NCBI GenBank assembly: GCA_963663495.1
Contig: OY760427.1
Coordinates: 248,001 to 312,000 of the forward strand
DNA length: 64,000 bases
Origin: G963663495 sp963663495
GTDB lineage: Bacteria > Bacteroidota > Rhodothermia > Rhodothermales > Bin80
Direction of reading: 5' to 3'
Position 1 is the stretch's first letter. The number at the start of each line of letters is the position of its first letter. Below the pieces are notes generated by a model. That model ran no database searches. It was not told the origin of the DNA and saw only the letters and a list, made by a program, of their open reading frames with translations. Positions 42,298 through 51,396 of this stretch are shown here, piece after piece. The position numbers and the translations under genes were made by a program.

Positions 42298-44617
42298 CTA
42301 TTTAGCGTTGGCGTATTCACGATTTTCCAGCTGGGACATCACGGTCTCCCTCAATCGTACTGCAGTGGTATTCAACTCAATTTGACCATTCTTGTATGCA
42401 ATCAGATCGGGAGCAATACCTTCAAGTCCTTTGGCGAGGGTCCTGACATCATCTGACTTGACTTTGTGACGACCCACAATCCTGTTACATTCCATGCCAA
42501 TCAATGCAGGCGGTAGCTCATCGGTAACATCCTCCTTGAGCTTTACCAATGCCTTAAGGAACACATCTATCGTAAGTCTCCGATTCGATCTCAAGTACTC
42601 GTCCAGTCCAGCTACCCAGTAGCTGACCTCACATGGGTCATAGAGCTCAAACATTTCTTGAAGCTTTCCCAAGGATACAGCACCGTACCGTACTGTATGC
42701 TGCAGTAGAGTCCCCAAGTCTCTGGTTTTCAGAGGTGTCACACGCTGGGCCTCAAAGCGATGGATGGAGGAACCACTGGCAAAGTCTGGTGCAATCACAA
42801 GAGCGTAGTCAGCCTTGTACATATCGCGATGCTGAACAATCGCATCCAGCCGGACATTGTTTGTCTTGACTTTACTCTTGCCTGTAGCCTTGGTATCATA
42901 AGTAAAACTGTAGTTTGGCGTAGGCGCGGAGCCGCCTACGGAACCCGTTTTCGGCGGCAACAAGTGCGCCCTTGCTAAGCCATCCGGTTCTCCAGACTTT
43001 CCCATTCTGGTAACCTCAAACCCCAAGTAGCGTAATGCTTCCGCAGACGCAGCTTCCAATAGTTGGAAGTTTTCATTGTCGTGATGGCTCCGCAAGAGTA
43101 AACTCCAGACGAGGTCACCGGAACGGCGGTCTTTCACGGCAGAATATCGCATTAGACTATCCCGGTATCCCCTCATGGTATCCATCATCCGTGGATCAAT
43201 CCCAATATTGATTCCTTGAACATCGGACAAAACAGTAATCATTGCGAGATTGCGCAACAGAATCTTCCCGGCTTTACCCCTTGCGTGCTCCTGGACAAAC
43301 GGATGTTTTTTATTCACCACGATTGAACGATCGCTCACTTTGTACTTCACAAAGCTAGCGTCCGCATACTCCCCGAATCTCACTTCACCGAGTGCACTAC
43401 CAATGTCTTCTGTCGTGCTTTTCAGCCACTCTTCGCGGTGGGCTTCGCGATCCGTGATATCCGATTCATCAAACAGGTCTGGGAATGGTGGCTCCATCCT
43501 CAATGATTCGGATACAACACTTTGAAGTGGCTTAAGGGAAACAAAACCGAGATTCCTGACAAGATAGTCTCCTCCGTCTGGCATCACTGCGGACTTATCA
43601 TCGTCAAACAAGCCTCGGGCTTTGTTAAACGCCTTTCTCAAGAATGCACGGAAGACGGACACCTCGCGCCGATCCTGAAACTGCTCACGATTGGTCGTGA
43701 TAAAGTCGTCTAAGCCATCGGCCCGAACCGTCATTCGGAACCGGGCCCATGCTGCGTGGCTCAGATTCTTCTCCCCAAAGCTAGGATCTCCCTGATTGAC
43801 TAAACGTCCCCGAACGTTGATAAGAAAGCCGTTTGAAGCTCCGTGTTTCTCGCTCTTGCCCCCGCTAATCTTGTCCCGATAGAGCCTGACTCTGCCCGTA
43901 ATTCTTCCAATTCCGGGAATCTTGGCATACGGGACATCCTCGTTTCCGTATTCGATGGAAACGATAGACTGAGCTGGCATAGCCTCGGTCTCAACTGCAT
44001 TGCTCAGCTGACCGGAATGCCTAGTGTCAGGCGCGGTGTCTTCGTGGCTTGCAACCGTTAAGGTTTCGAATTCAAGTTCTGGACCTATTACCCATTCGCA
44101 TGTTACCGGAAAATTCACTTTGGGTGACATGAGCCGCTCACCATTGAGGTAGATCGCCATATCCGTTCCGAGAGGAAGCGCCGACGCTAACATTCGCCGA
44201 AGTATTCCTGCCTTCAGGTTTTGTCCGGTGGGCTTCAAATCAGAAAGGATTACCAGGGTCCAAGTCTTCCCATTCGGCTGCGGATGCGCAGACGAACTGG
44301 TCCCATACTCGCAGCCGCTGGGGTCTGGCTGCACCTCAGGCGCTGTATTTGTGCGTGACTGAAAGCCCTTATGAATTCGTTGACGAATCTCTTCTCCACC
44401 GCAGGTCTTCGCAAGAACAGCTTCCACCTCCGGCCATGTAACCTCATAAACAGGCAATTCCAATTCGCTGATTAGTCTGCCTTCATGTCGGCCGTCCAGG
44501 TTCTCAATCTCCCCATAATCCATCGTAACCATACGGATGACAGCGTCGTCTCCACAGCTAATGTATGTGAGTTTCTTCGCCAGCACATACGTGGCAAGTT
44601 TTCCGATGCCAAACTTA
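42298..44617 (-). pseudogene. GHKL ATPase-PD-(D/E)XK nuclease, N-terminus removed by TnpB element
   Basis: About 773 codons survive. The first, KFGIGKLATYVLAKK, is the GxGK ATP-lid motif of GHKL (Hsp90/MutL/MORC-type) ATPases; the preceding N-box and DxGxG motifs, ~70-100 residues, are gone because the TnpB element begins exactly there (44618). A long middle region follows, and near residues 520-570 a restriction-nuclease-like core: EALRYLGFEV, SGEPDGLA, YDTKATGKSK, fitting E-x-PD-x-DxK. MutL/MORC-like ATPases fused to or encoded with nucleases and methyltransferases form a known class of predicted restriction systems. The surviving part might still be translated, but not as an ATPase. The missing end is not on the other side of the element. 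Confidence 0.8.
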
Positions 44618-45895
44618 GGGAATTATATACGTGAGTGACCAACTGTACACAGTGAGGCACTAGTATCAATTTCACGGGTCATAGGGGTCGGTAACCCGAA
44701 CGCCCCTCGCCGTGCAGAAGCCCCAATCCCGGAGGCCAGTATGTTTGCAGCCGCATTCAGGTCTGCATGATCCGCATGTCCACAGGACATACACGTGAAT
44801 GTGCTCTGCGTCTTACGGTTACTCGCTTCTGTGTGCCCACACACAGAACACCGCTGACTGGTATAGGCAGCGGTAACCTTTATCACCTTGCGGCACTTAT
44901 AGCCCAGCATCTGATCCAGCTGGCCCCAACCTGTTCGCAGTATTCCACGGTTGAGGCCAGACTTCTGTCTGACGTTTGTGCCAAAGCTCTCCATCGTCCC
45001 CTTAGCTGAACGTGTCATCGCTTTGATCTTTAGGTCCTCCAGTATCACCGTTGAGGAGCATTTGGCAATACTGCGACTTACCTGGTGGTTCGCATTCTTG
45101 AGGACGTTAGCACGCTTGCGCTGTATGCGGGCGATTCTATGCTTCCGCCTGTTACGACGGTTGGAGCCTTTCTTCTGTCTCGCCAGTCTTCGCTGATGCC
45201 GCTTCAACTTGGCATCAAGACGCTTGGTATCCGGTTGTCTGATAATGCTTGTATCGCCCTCTGTGGAGACCATAGCGATCTGCCCGCAATTACGGTCAAT
45301 GCCTACAGCACTGCCGGTATCCTCTATTACAGGTGCCTCAATCTTGTAGCAGATGACAGCATACCCTTTGCCGGCGTTCTTCTTTACAGTGGCTTTGATG
45401 GGTATACCATCAGGGTACGGGTTGCCTCCCCGCCTGCGGAGCGCCATATATCCCACTTTCGGGATATACAGCTTGCCATCCCGAACCCTTACGTTATCCG
45501 GGATCGTGAACGAAGGCGTACTACCACGTCTGGAATGGAATCTCGGTCTTCTCTTACCTTCCTTGAAGAATGCCTTCCATGCATCCGCCTGATATTTCAA
45601 TGTGTATCTAACGACACCAAAGGAGTATTCAGGTAGCCACTCGACCGTACGGCGCAGTGCCGTGAACCGCTTCCCCAGCGAGAAGAAGCTTACCGAGGGC
45701 GGCTTCTCTCCAGCCTCTTTCGCTTTCTTGTACGCCTCGCTCTGCTCTGCGAGGATGGCATTCCACACAAACCTACACGCACCCGCTAATCCAGCAAGTT
45801 GCTTGGCGTTACTTCGACTTCCGGGCAACAGCCTGTATGTGATATTGCGGTATGCACTAACCGTTTCGGGCATGGCACTGTGATATATAACTCCC
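44618..45895. mobile_element. TnpB (IS605/IS1341-type) element, intact tnpB
   Basis: Ends gggaattatatacgtgagtg at 44618 and, inward from 45895, gggagttatatatcacagtg. It contains only tnpB. The tnpB stop lies five bases from the left end, so the guide (omega) RNA would overlap the gene's 3' end, with the guide segment taken from the flank, here the ATPase gene. That reading follows from known TnpB biology and is not shown by the sequence alone. Confidence 0.85.
44623..45873 (-). CDS. tnpB: TnpB RNA-guided nuclease
   Basis: 416 residues, usual TnpB size. N-terminal helical region; RuvC-like residues in AVGIDRNCGQ (Asp), VILEDLKI (Glu) and DHADLNAAANI (Asp), and a zinc finger CSVCGH...CMSCGH between the last two. 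A Lys/Arg-rich helix bundle (RRNRRKHRIARIQRKRAN) fits the RNA-binding part. Such enzymes cut DNA next to a short target-adjacent motif using an RNA made from the element's right end and help retain the element at its site. No tnpA is present. It is the reference copy for the damaged versions at 23.3 and 13.8 kb. Confidence 0.95.
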   Translation of the reverse strand: MPETVSAYRNITYRLLPGSRSNAKQLAGLAGACRFVWNAILAEQSEAYKKAKEAGEKPPSVSFFSLGKRFTALRRTVEWLPEYSFGVVRYTLKYQADAWKAFFKEGKRRPRFHSRRGSTPSFTIPDNVRVRDGKLYIPKVGYMALRRRGGNPYPDGIPIKATVKKNAGKGYAVICYKIEAPVIEDTGSAVGIDRNCGQIAMVSTEGDTSIIRQPDTKRLDAKLKRHQRRLARQKKGSNRRNRRKHRIARIQRKRANVLKNANHQVSRSIAKCSSTVILEDLKIKAMTRSAKGTMESFGTNVRQKSGLNRGILRTGWGQLDQMLGYKCRKVIKVTAAYTSQRCSVCGHTEASNRKTQSTFTCMSCGHADHADLNAAANILASGIGASARRGAFGLPTPMTREIDTSASLCTVGHSRI

Positions 45896-45903
45896 TAATA
45901 TAT

Positions 45904-46075
45904 GATAATTATATTCCATGCGTACCCACGTGTTGAGTTATTTGAAATAATTGCAGTCTTTTCGTGAAAAGCGGGAACCGATTATGAACAACTGGCGAAA
46001 GCCATCCTGTCTGCACCACCAAAGCACAATAAGTAACTCCTGCGAAAACGCGTGGCATTCAGCCATATAACTCCC
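45904..46075. repeat. Mini-element copy D
   Basis: 172 bp, right end reading gggagttatatggctgagtg... inward from 46075 (one base varies), left end gataattatattccatgcg. It is eight bases from the TnpB element, exactly as copy B is from its TnpB element. The right flank is the Eco57I-type gene fragment. Confidence 0.75.
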
Positions 46076-46076
46076 A

Positions 46077-46544
46077 TATCTTTCTCCGCTTGCAGAGAGG
46101 ATTGACGCTATCCGCAATAAGATCATTGGTAACGCGGAGGACAAGGGCCGGGCATACAATACGGATCAGCTTGACGATCAGCACATTATCCGTCGCATGG
46201 TGCTCAAGCGGTGCGTCTACGGTGTTGATAAGATCCCAATGGCGGTAGAGCTGGCCAAGGTGTCGCTTTGGCTCCACACCTTCACCGTCGGCGCTCCGCT
46301 AAGCTTTCTTGATCATCATCTCCGATGCGGCGACAGCCTGTTCGGCGAGTGGGTGGCTCGCGCTGTGCAGAGGACAAACGAACATAGTAGCCTTTTCCTA
46401 AGGGACCCGCTTGACCGGGCGATGCGTGCTGCCGCACCGATGCAGATCATTGAGGGATTGACGGACGCCGAGATCGCCGAGGCGCACCGGTCTTCTGATA
46501 TTTTCTCCGAAGTATCGGAAATGACTGCTCCTCTGCATGCATTT
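46077..46544 (+). pseudogene. Eco57I-type DNA methyltransferase/restriction enzyme fragment
   Basis: 156 codons open in one frame. Diagnostic wording: LKRCVYGVDKIPMAVELAKV, SLWLHTF, and APLSFLDHHLRCGDSLFG, as in Eco57I/type IIG enzymes and the related PglX and DrmMI methyltransferases of defence islands. The N-terminus is cut by mini-element D, and the C-terminus by mini-element E, which is read in frame for a while. The motif IV region (NPPY) is not included. Non-functional here. Confidence 0.85.
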
Positions 46545-46634
46545 GGGAGTTATATGGCTGAGTGTCACGCGTTTTCGCGGGCGTTACTTTTTGTGCTTTG
46601 GTGGTGCGGACAGGATGGCTTTCGCCAGTTCTTC
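46545..46634. repeat. Mini-element copy E, truncated
   Basis: Begins gggagttatatggctgagtg and follows the other copies for about 90 bases, then departs. Orientation is opposite to copy D, so the two copies flank the Eco57I fragment as inverted repeats. Confidence 0.7.
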
Positions 46635-46988
46635 CGGTATGGTAGGGATGGATTGTTGGATATTGAGAATGTCGTTTGTTACGGGGCGGCCGGGGCGTTT
46701 CGTTTCCTGAATCTTGTTACCAGGCTTCGGGGATTTATCTATGCTCATGGTGTTATAGGCTATAGAGTAGCACTAATCCATTGGGGCAGAATACCGAAAT
46801 GATTTCATGGCGGACATCTGCTTAGAGTAGGAGGCTGCATACATTGCGATCCAGTTTTCACGACAGTCGATCAACTTCAGGACCGATTCCTTGGCTTATA
46901 TCGGGACGCTCTTGACAATGCGGAAGTACTGGGCGGACCCCGGTACGGGCCACGAAGCGCACCGGACGAACCCATGAGACGCGGGCCA
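46635..46988. other. Unassigned stretch
   Basis: About 350 bases between mini-element E and the C5-methyltransferase tail. A plus-strand frame (to 46802) runs on from the mini-element but has no known motif. I cannot assign it. Confidence 0.35.
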
Positions 46989-47216
46989 TCAAGCACAGAC
47001 ATGGAAAAGCTGGCGCATAACGGCCCTGACCACCGGAATGGGTACGGCGTTGCCAGTAAGCCGTCTGACGGTCGTTATCGGACTGTCAATCTCGTAGCTG
47101 TCGGGGAAGCCTTGCAGGCGCAGTATTGCGCGGCCCGTTAGTCTCCGTTCTTCGTCCACGAGCAAGTAGTGGTAGCCGGCCGATGCCCGGAGTGCGCATG
47201 AGTACGGATGGCTTGA
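46989..47216 (-). pseudogene. C5-cytosine DNA methyltransferase, C-terminal fragment
   Basis: About 75 codons, found by reading the minus strand directly. They show SAGYHYLLVDEERRLTGR, ILRLQGFPDSYEI and TTVRRLTGNAVPIPVVRAV, the conserved motifs IX-X of m5C methyltransferases, then a stop at 46989. No start or catalytic PC motif remains. Third methyltransferase relic of this island. Confidence 0.88.
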
Positions 47217-47237
47217 TACGCTACCGCTTACGTTTAG

Positions 47238-47533
47238 CTATGAAATAAGGGATTTGTACATGAGCCGTTTACCGACCAGTCCTTGAGCAATTATTGTCAT
47301 TTGCTCCGCTGTGTCGTAGTCGCGTGCATTGTGTCGCCCTGCAAATTCGTTCACGTACCGCTGTAGGTGTTTCTTGCTCATGTGGTGGTACGTTCCGTAG
47401 TACCCACGCTTCAGCAAAGACCAGAAGCTCTCTACGCCATTGGTATGGACCTGCTCACGAACGTATTCGCCAACAGAGTGACGTACGTAGGCGTGGTTGT
47501 TGCCGCCCCGGTATGCTGACGTGCCATCCGTAT
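47238..47533 (-). pseudogene. IS1595-family transposase, C-terminal part
   Basis: About 98 codons in one frame: TDGTSAYRGG, HAYVRHSVGEYV, HTNGVESFWSLLKRGYYGT, HHMSKKHLQRYVNEFAGRHN and a C-terminal GKRLMYKSLIS. This is the DDE-like transposase of the ISXO2/IS1595 family. The N-terminal part is removed at 47534, where an IS66 inverted repeat starts. The stop is at 47238. Confidence 0.88.
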
Positions 47534-47645
47534 GTAAGCGTGCGGTGAACTACATCTTGATTGGGTGATGGGTTCTGGGGAGCTTACCCCTAGACGTGAG
47601 AACCCAGACCCCAGATCGCATGGTACAGCCCAAACGTACGGCGGA
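47534..47645 (+). mobile_element. IS66 copy 2, left end
   Basis: Starts with the inverted repeat GTAAGCGTGCGGTGAACTAC and continues into the first codons of tnpA, matching 2980-3091 on the other strand. It is interrupted at 47645 by the IS1380 element; the rest resumes at 49413, with ggcgga present on both sides of the insertion. Confidence 0.9.
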
Positions 47646-49412
47646 TCCTCCCTTATTCTTAAGGGAGTTAAGTGGCGGGGAATCGTCGTTTAATATTATG
47701 GCGTAATATGTTGACTATACACGGTTTGAATGGGATCCTGTGCGACGCTCAAACGTTCAGAAACCCCAATACCCATTCACCCTGTAAAACACCCGATGCA
47801 AGATCCCAAGTCCAACCTTCTGTTCGCTTGCCAATTCAATAAATCCGTTAAAGTTGTACGCTCCAAGACCGATAATCTAACATCGGATGCCGGCGTCATT
47901 CCTATGCGCCTGCTCATGGTGATCAGCACCTTGGCATGCCGACTCGCTTCCGTGCTTAAGGACAATCGGTCCCAAGCTCGGATTACGCATAGCCTTGAGG
48001 AGTTAGTGCGGCAGTTACTGCTGCAACATGTGCAGGGGTGGGGACGTCAGCCAGATGCGGACAAGCTTCGCAGGGACCCTGCCATGCGCGTGGCCACTTC
48101 TTCCAAAAGGGGTATGAGGGCATTACAGGACGATAGGTCCCTGGCATCCCAGCCAACCATGTCTCGCTTCGTGCACATGTTGGCCGGGAAAAAGAATTTC
48201 AAGAAGTTGCGCCTTTTTGCAGAGACATTCGCCATGGAGCACCTGCTGCAGCGTGGTGGCGGGAAGCGCCGCCCCGAGGTGGTCTTTGATGTGGACGGTG
48301 TACCGGTAGATACGCATGGCAAGCAGCAGGGCAGCAAGTGGAACGGATATTACAAGCGCACCATCTTTCTGCCCCTTATCGCCATATGCGGTGAGTCGGG
48401 CGACATGTTGGGGGCGGAATTGCGAGGGGGCACGCAGAATGTGGTGAAGGACTGCTACGGTTTCATTCGACGCATTGGGCTGGCATTGCGTGAACATGTG
48501 GCCGACAAGGTCATTGTCCGATTGGACGCAGGCTTCAACAGTGCAGAGTTATGTGATAAGCTGGAGAACGACCGTATCGGCTACGTGATGCGTCTGGTCC
48601 GTAGAGCGTCGTGTGGTGCTCGTGGTTGATCCGGTGCCGGGAGAGCTTTTTCCGCGGCATTTCTATCTGATCACCGATCTGGATGTAGAAGCCTATCCGG
48701 CAGAGCAGCTTGTGAATCTGTACCGGAAGAGAGGAAAGGCGGAAAAGCACTTCGGGAGCTGAATGCGGCTTGCTCCATGGCGCTGTCGTCGGTTCTCCGT
48801 CCGAAGACACACTATAAGGGCCGGCCTGTAGTGCGGGTGCCTGATGAGTCGGAGCAGGATGGGTCGGAACAGGATGCCGAGATCCGAGCCGAGAACGAGG
48901 TCCTGCTACAGGTATACCTTCTAACGTATCAGCTCATGCATGTGGGGCGCTGCCTTATGCGGGAGCCTGACGAATCCCAGATAAGTCTGAGCACCTATCG
49001 CGAGCGTGTACTCAAGGTGGGGGCCCGCTTCGCACAACACGCGCGCAACATCGTTATCCACATTGCCGCCAGCGCAGATGCTGCATGGGAGCAATTTTGG
49101 CGACGTTATTGTCAACTCACATGGATCACGCTTCCCATGAAGAGCTAGCCAAGTCAAATTTGTGCCTGCGCTCCAACACCGCAGGCGCCCAACGCGGAAA
49201 GCGGAAAGAGAAGGTAGGCAGAGGTGTGTCTACCCGACAGACGTCTTCCCAAAATCTCGGTAATGTGATCGCTGTCGTGTCGGGAAAAGGGCCTAAACTG
49301 GTGTTTTCAGCCCCTCTCATGGACGTCCCTACGCGTGAACAACGCACAATCGGTCCTGCAGGTACCGAAACAGCACTTCTAGACCCGAACAGGGTACGAC
49401 ATGAATATTGCA
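47646..49412 (+). mobile_element. IS1380-type element inserted in IS66 tnpA
   Basis: About 1.77 kb, flanked by ggcgga at 47640-47645 and 49413-49418, a likely target duplication (four to six bases). The left end has a small palindrome (CTCCCTTA...TTAAGGGAG). I could not align clear terminal inverted repeats. The last ~129 bases are repeated, inverted, at 63146-63274, which supports the right end at 49412. Confidence 0.8.
47730..49148 (+). pseudogene. IS1380-type transposase, frameshifted
   Basis: DDE transposase with FDVDGVPVDTHGKQQGSKW (first Asp), VIVRLDAGFNSAEL (second Asp) and the YRKRGKAEKHFGE region. Translation may start at the Met codon at 47796. Two lesions disable it: an internal deletion at ~48594 that joins VMRL to the segment homologous to base 38, out of frame, with ctggtcc at the junction; and loss of one G in a run at ~48755 (cgggag versus cggggag in the left copy). 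The native C-terminus TWITLPMKS is preserved. Confidence 0.87.
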
Positions 49413-49692
49413 GGCGGAAGAGATGTTTCCGCTGGTAGAGCAGTATAACGAAAGGACCCAGTCCGCAGCGGCGTTTTGTGCAAAGCACGGCATCTCGTAT
49501 GGGCAGTTGAATTATTGGAGGCGGAAGGTTCGCCAGGAGACTGCAGCCGAGGACAGCCGAGGCTTCGTGGAAATAGGCAGTGTAGCACCAAGGGAAGCGG
49601 CACAGGTAGAGATCGCATATCCGGGTGGGATACGGGTGCGGTTCTTTGCACCGGTCTCTGCTTCGTACCTGGCCAGGCTGACGCAGTCATGA
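49413..49692 (+). pseudogene. tnpA: IS66 TnpA, split by IS1380
   Basis: Identical in its body to the copy at 2706-3005 (EEMFPLVEQYNERTQSAAAF). The first ~7 codons (MVQPKRTA) lie at 47620-47645 on the other side of the IS1380 insertion. Only an in-frame TTG near the junction could start translation. It ends overlapping tnpB. Confidence 0.82.
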
Positions 49693-50027
49693 TCGGACTG
49701 GCACCTTCGCACCGGTACTTCTTTTACCGACCGCCGGTGGACATGCGCACAAGCTTTGACGGCTTGTGCGCTTTGGTAAAGAGCGGCATGAAGCGGAATC
49801 CGATGTCGGGAGACATCTTTGTATTCATCAACAGGAGGCGAAACCATTTGAAGGCGCTCACATGGGATCGGAACGGCTTTGCGATCTTCTACAAGCGCTT
49901 GGAGACGGGTACGTTTGCGTTGCCAGAGGAGGATGTGCCGACATGGGCACAGATGGTGATGATGCTGGAGGGGGTGTCGTTGAAGACGGTGAAATATCGG
50001 CCCCGATATGCGGTAAAAAGCCGATAA
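49689..50027 (+). CDS. tnpB: IS66 accessory protein TnpB, copy 2
   Basis: 112 residues, same start MIGLAPSHRYFFYRPPVDMR and same sequence as the copy at 2371-2709. The frame is intact, but it is stranded in a disrupted element. It overlaps the tnpA end by four bases. Confidence 0.9.
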   Translation: MIGLAPSHRYFFYRPPVDMRTSFDGLCALVKSGMKRNPMSGDIFVFINRRRNHLKALTWDRNGFAIFYKRLETGTFALPEEDVPTWAQMVMMLEGVSLKTVKYRPRYAVKSR

Positions 50028-50087
50028 TCGGGCCAAATGTAATGTGTGATTCGGGAACAAGCAATATGCTGGTGTTGCTGGCTCACC

Positions 50088-50233
50088 ATGCAGCCCGAAG
50101 CACATTCTATCCTCTCCCCCGCGCAGGTTGCGTTGCTTGCACAGCACCCCGAATTGGCCAGTGCCTTTGATCAATACAGCCGGGATAATGCAGAATTGGA
50201 GAGAAAGAATAGCCAGCTGCATGATCGATGCAG
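50088..50233 (+). pseudogene. tnpC: IS66 TnpC, first 48 codons
   Basis: Starts MQPEAHSILSPAQVALLAQH and follows copy 1 to QLHDRC, then is cut by the inverted repeat of the Mutator-type element. The frame reads on for a few codons into that element and stops. No catalytic residues are included. Confidence 0.88.
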
Positions 50234-50331
50234 GGCGGCGTGCCATTCCTTGTTGGCTGAAAAAGTGATTATTGGTTTGGTGTTGGCTTGGGTTTCCTAA
50301 GCCTTTTCACCATACGGATCCATGATCACTT

Positions 50332-51393
50332 ATGAGTTTATCAGATGATTTATCGCAGCTCATTCAGGGGCTGCGTCATGCCGGCGCGTCCGGTCGGCAG
50401 CTGCAATTTGACTTGTTGCGGCACCTCACCCAGTGTGTACAGCAGTTAACGTCTAGTCTGGAAGAGGATGTTATGCTTCCGTCGGATAATGCGGCTCCAG
50501 ACGGCACTGGGGAGCAGTTGGCAGAAGCACCTTCCGAGGAGGAAAATAGCGTCCGTGCTCCGGAGTCTCTGGAGTCTCCGGGAGGCTTGGCATTGGGGTA
50601 CGATGATGATGCTGCGGCGTGCGAGCAGGCGCGGCAGGTGTTTGATACGCGCCCGTTGTGTGAAGAAGAGCACGTAATCCTTTGGCTTGATGCCATGGAA
50701 GTGTGGGGGCGACCCATAGTCGTGTGCATGGCCGCTACCATTGAGGGTTATCGGCGCATTCTGGGCTTTGTGGAGGTTCCGTTGCACGATGCGGAGCGCG
50801 TGCAACACTTGTTACAAGGCTTGTTGGAGCTCGGTTTGTGCGCAGATCGGGGGCTCTTCTGCATCACTCCTGATGTGACCTCGCTGACCGGCGTACTGCA
50901 AGAGTGCTTGGGTACCGGTATGCAGCAGCAACACTGCCAGATGCACAAGCGCACGCGTGTAGTGAGTTATCTGTCCGAGCAGGACGGGCGGCGCATTCGG
51001 GGGGCGATCACGCGTGCTTTCGCCGTGCCGGATCCGAAGGTGGCGCATGCAGCGTTGATGCAGATCCATACGGACCTTTTGGTGTGTAACCGGTCTGCGG
51101 CCCGGTGGCTCTTGCGGGGTCTGGATAGGACGCTGACACTGCACCGGACAGGACTGTATGAACAGTTGAGTCCGAGCCTTCGAAGTACTCGTTGTGTGGC
51201 CCATGTCTCCAAGAAGCTGGTGCGGCGGCTACGCGATGTTCGCTTATGGATGCCGCCAGACAAGCGCCGTGCTTGTCTGGCGTTGTTGCTTCTTGAGATC
51301 GAGTCACATATGCGAAGATTGCCCCGCGCTGCGCAAGATCCAGCTATGCGATCAGCATTGTTTCCTTCCATCAATCAGACAAACGATAACTGA
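50332..51393 (+). CDS. Dead transposase-like accessory protein
   Basis: 353 residues; homologous over its C-terminal two thirds to the transposase encoded three bases downstream. Parallel blocks: LWLDAMEVWGRPIVV / LLLDGKYFQGVQVL; HLLQGLLELGLCADRGLF / GLLQDLIDRGLRYDKGLL; HCQMHKRTRVVSYL / RCTWHKRENVVSYI. The first Asp is kept, but at the second the reading is ITPDVTSL instead of ILDGSKGL, and at the Glu position VAHVSKKL stands for MENLNSL. Two of three catalytic acids are thus missing or displaced. The N-terminal DNA-binding region of the transposase is replaced by ~110 residues, partly acidic. It may regulate, dimerise with or target the active enzyme; this is inference. Confidence 0.7.
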   Translation: MSLSDDLSQLIQGLRHAGASGRQLQFDLLRHLTQCVQQLTSSLEEDVMLPSDNAAPDGTGEQLAEAPSEEENSVRAPESLESPGGLALGYDDDAAACEQARQVFDTRPLCEEEHVILWLDAMEVWGRPIVVCMAATIEGYRRILGFVEVPLHDAERVQHLLQGLLELGLCADRGLFCITPDVTSLTGVLQECLGTGMQQQHCQMHKRTRVVSYLSEQDGRRIRGAITRAFAVPDPKVAHAALMQIHTDLLVCNRSAARWLLRGLDRTLTLHRTGLYEQLSPSLRSTRCVAHVSKKLVRRLRDVRLWMPPDKRRACLALLLLEIESHMRRLPRAAQDPAMRSALFPSINQTNDN

Positions 51394-51396
51394 CCT

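Larger units (their letters stand above)
49413..50233 (+). mobile_element. IS66 copy 2, right part
   Basis: Continues the IS66 element from 47645: tnpA, tnpB and the first ~48 codons of tnpC, nearly identical to copy 1. It stops at 50233, where the Mutator-type element begins; the remainder of tnpC and the right end are missing, also on the far side of that element. Confidence 0.88.

Noticed and set aside
47646..49412. Clear terminal inverted repeats of the IS1380 copy
   Set aside because: I tried to pair TCCTCCCTTATTC with TGCAATATTC at the other end and found no convincing match; ends are placed by the duplicated target instead.
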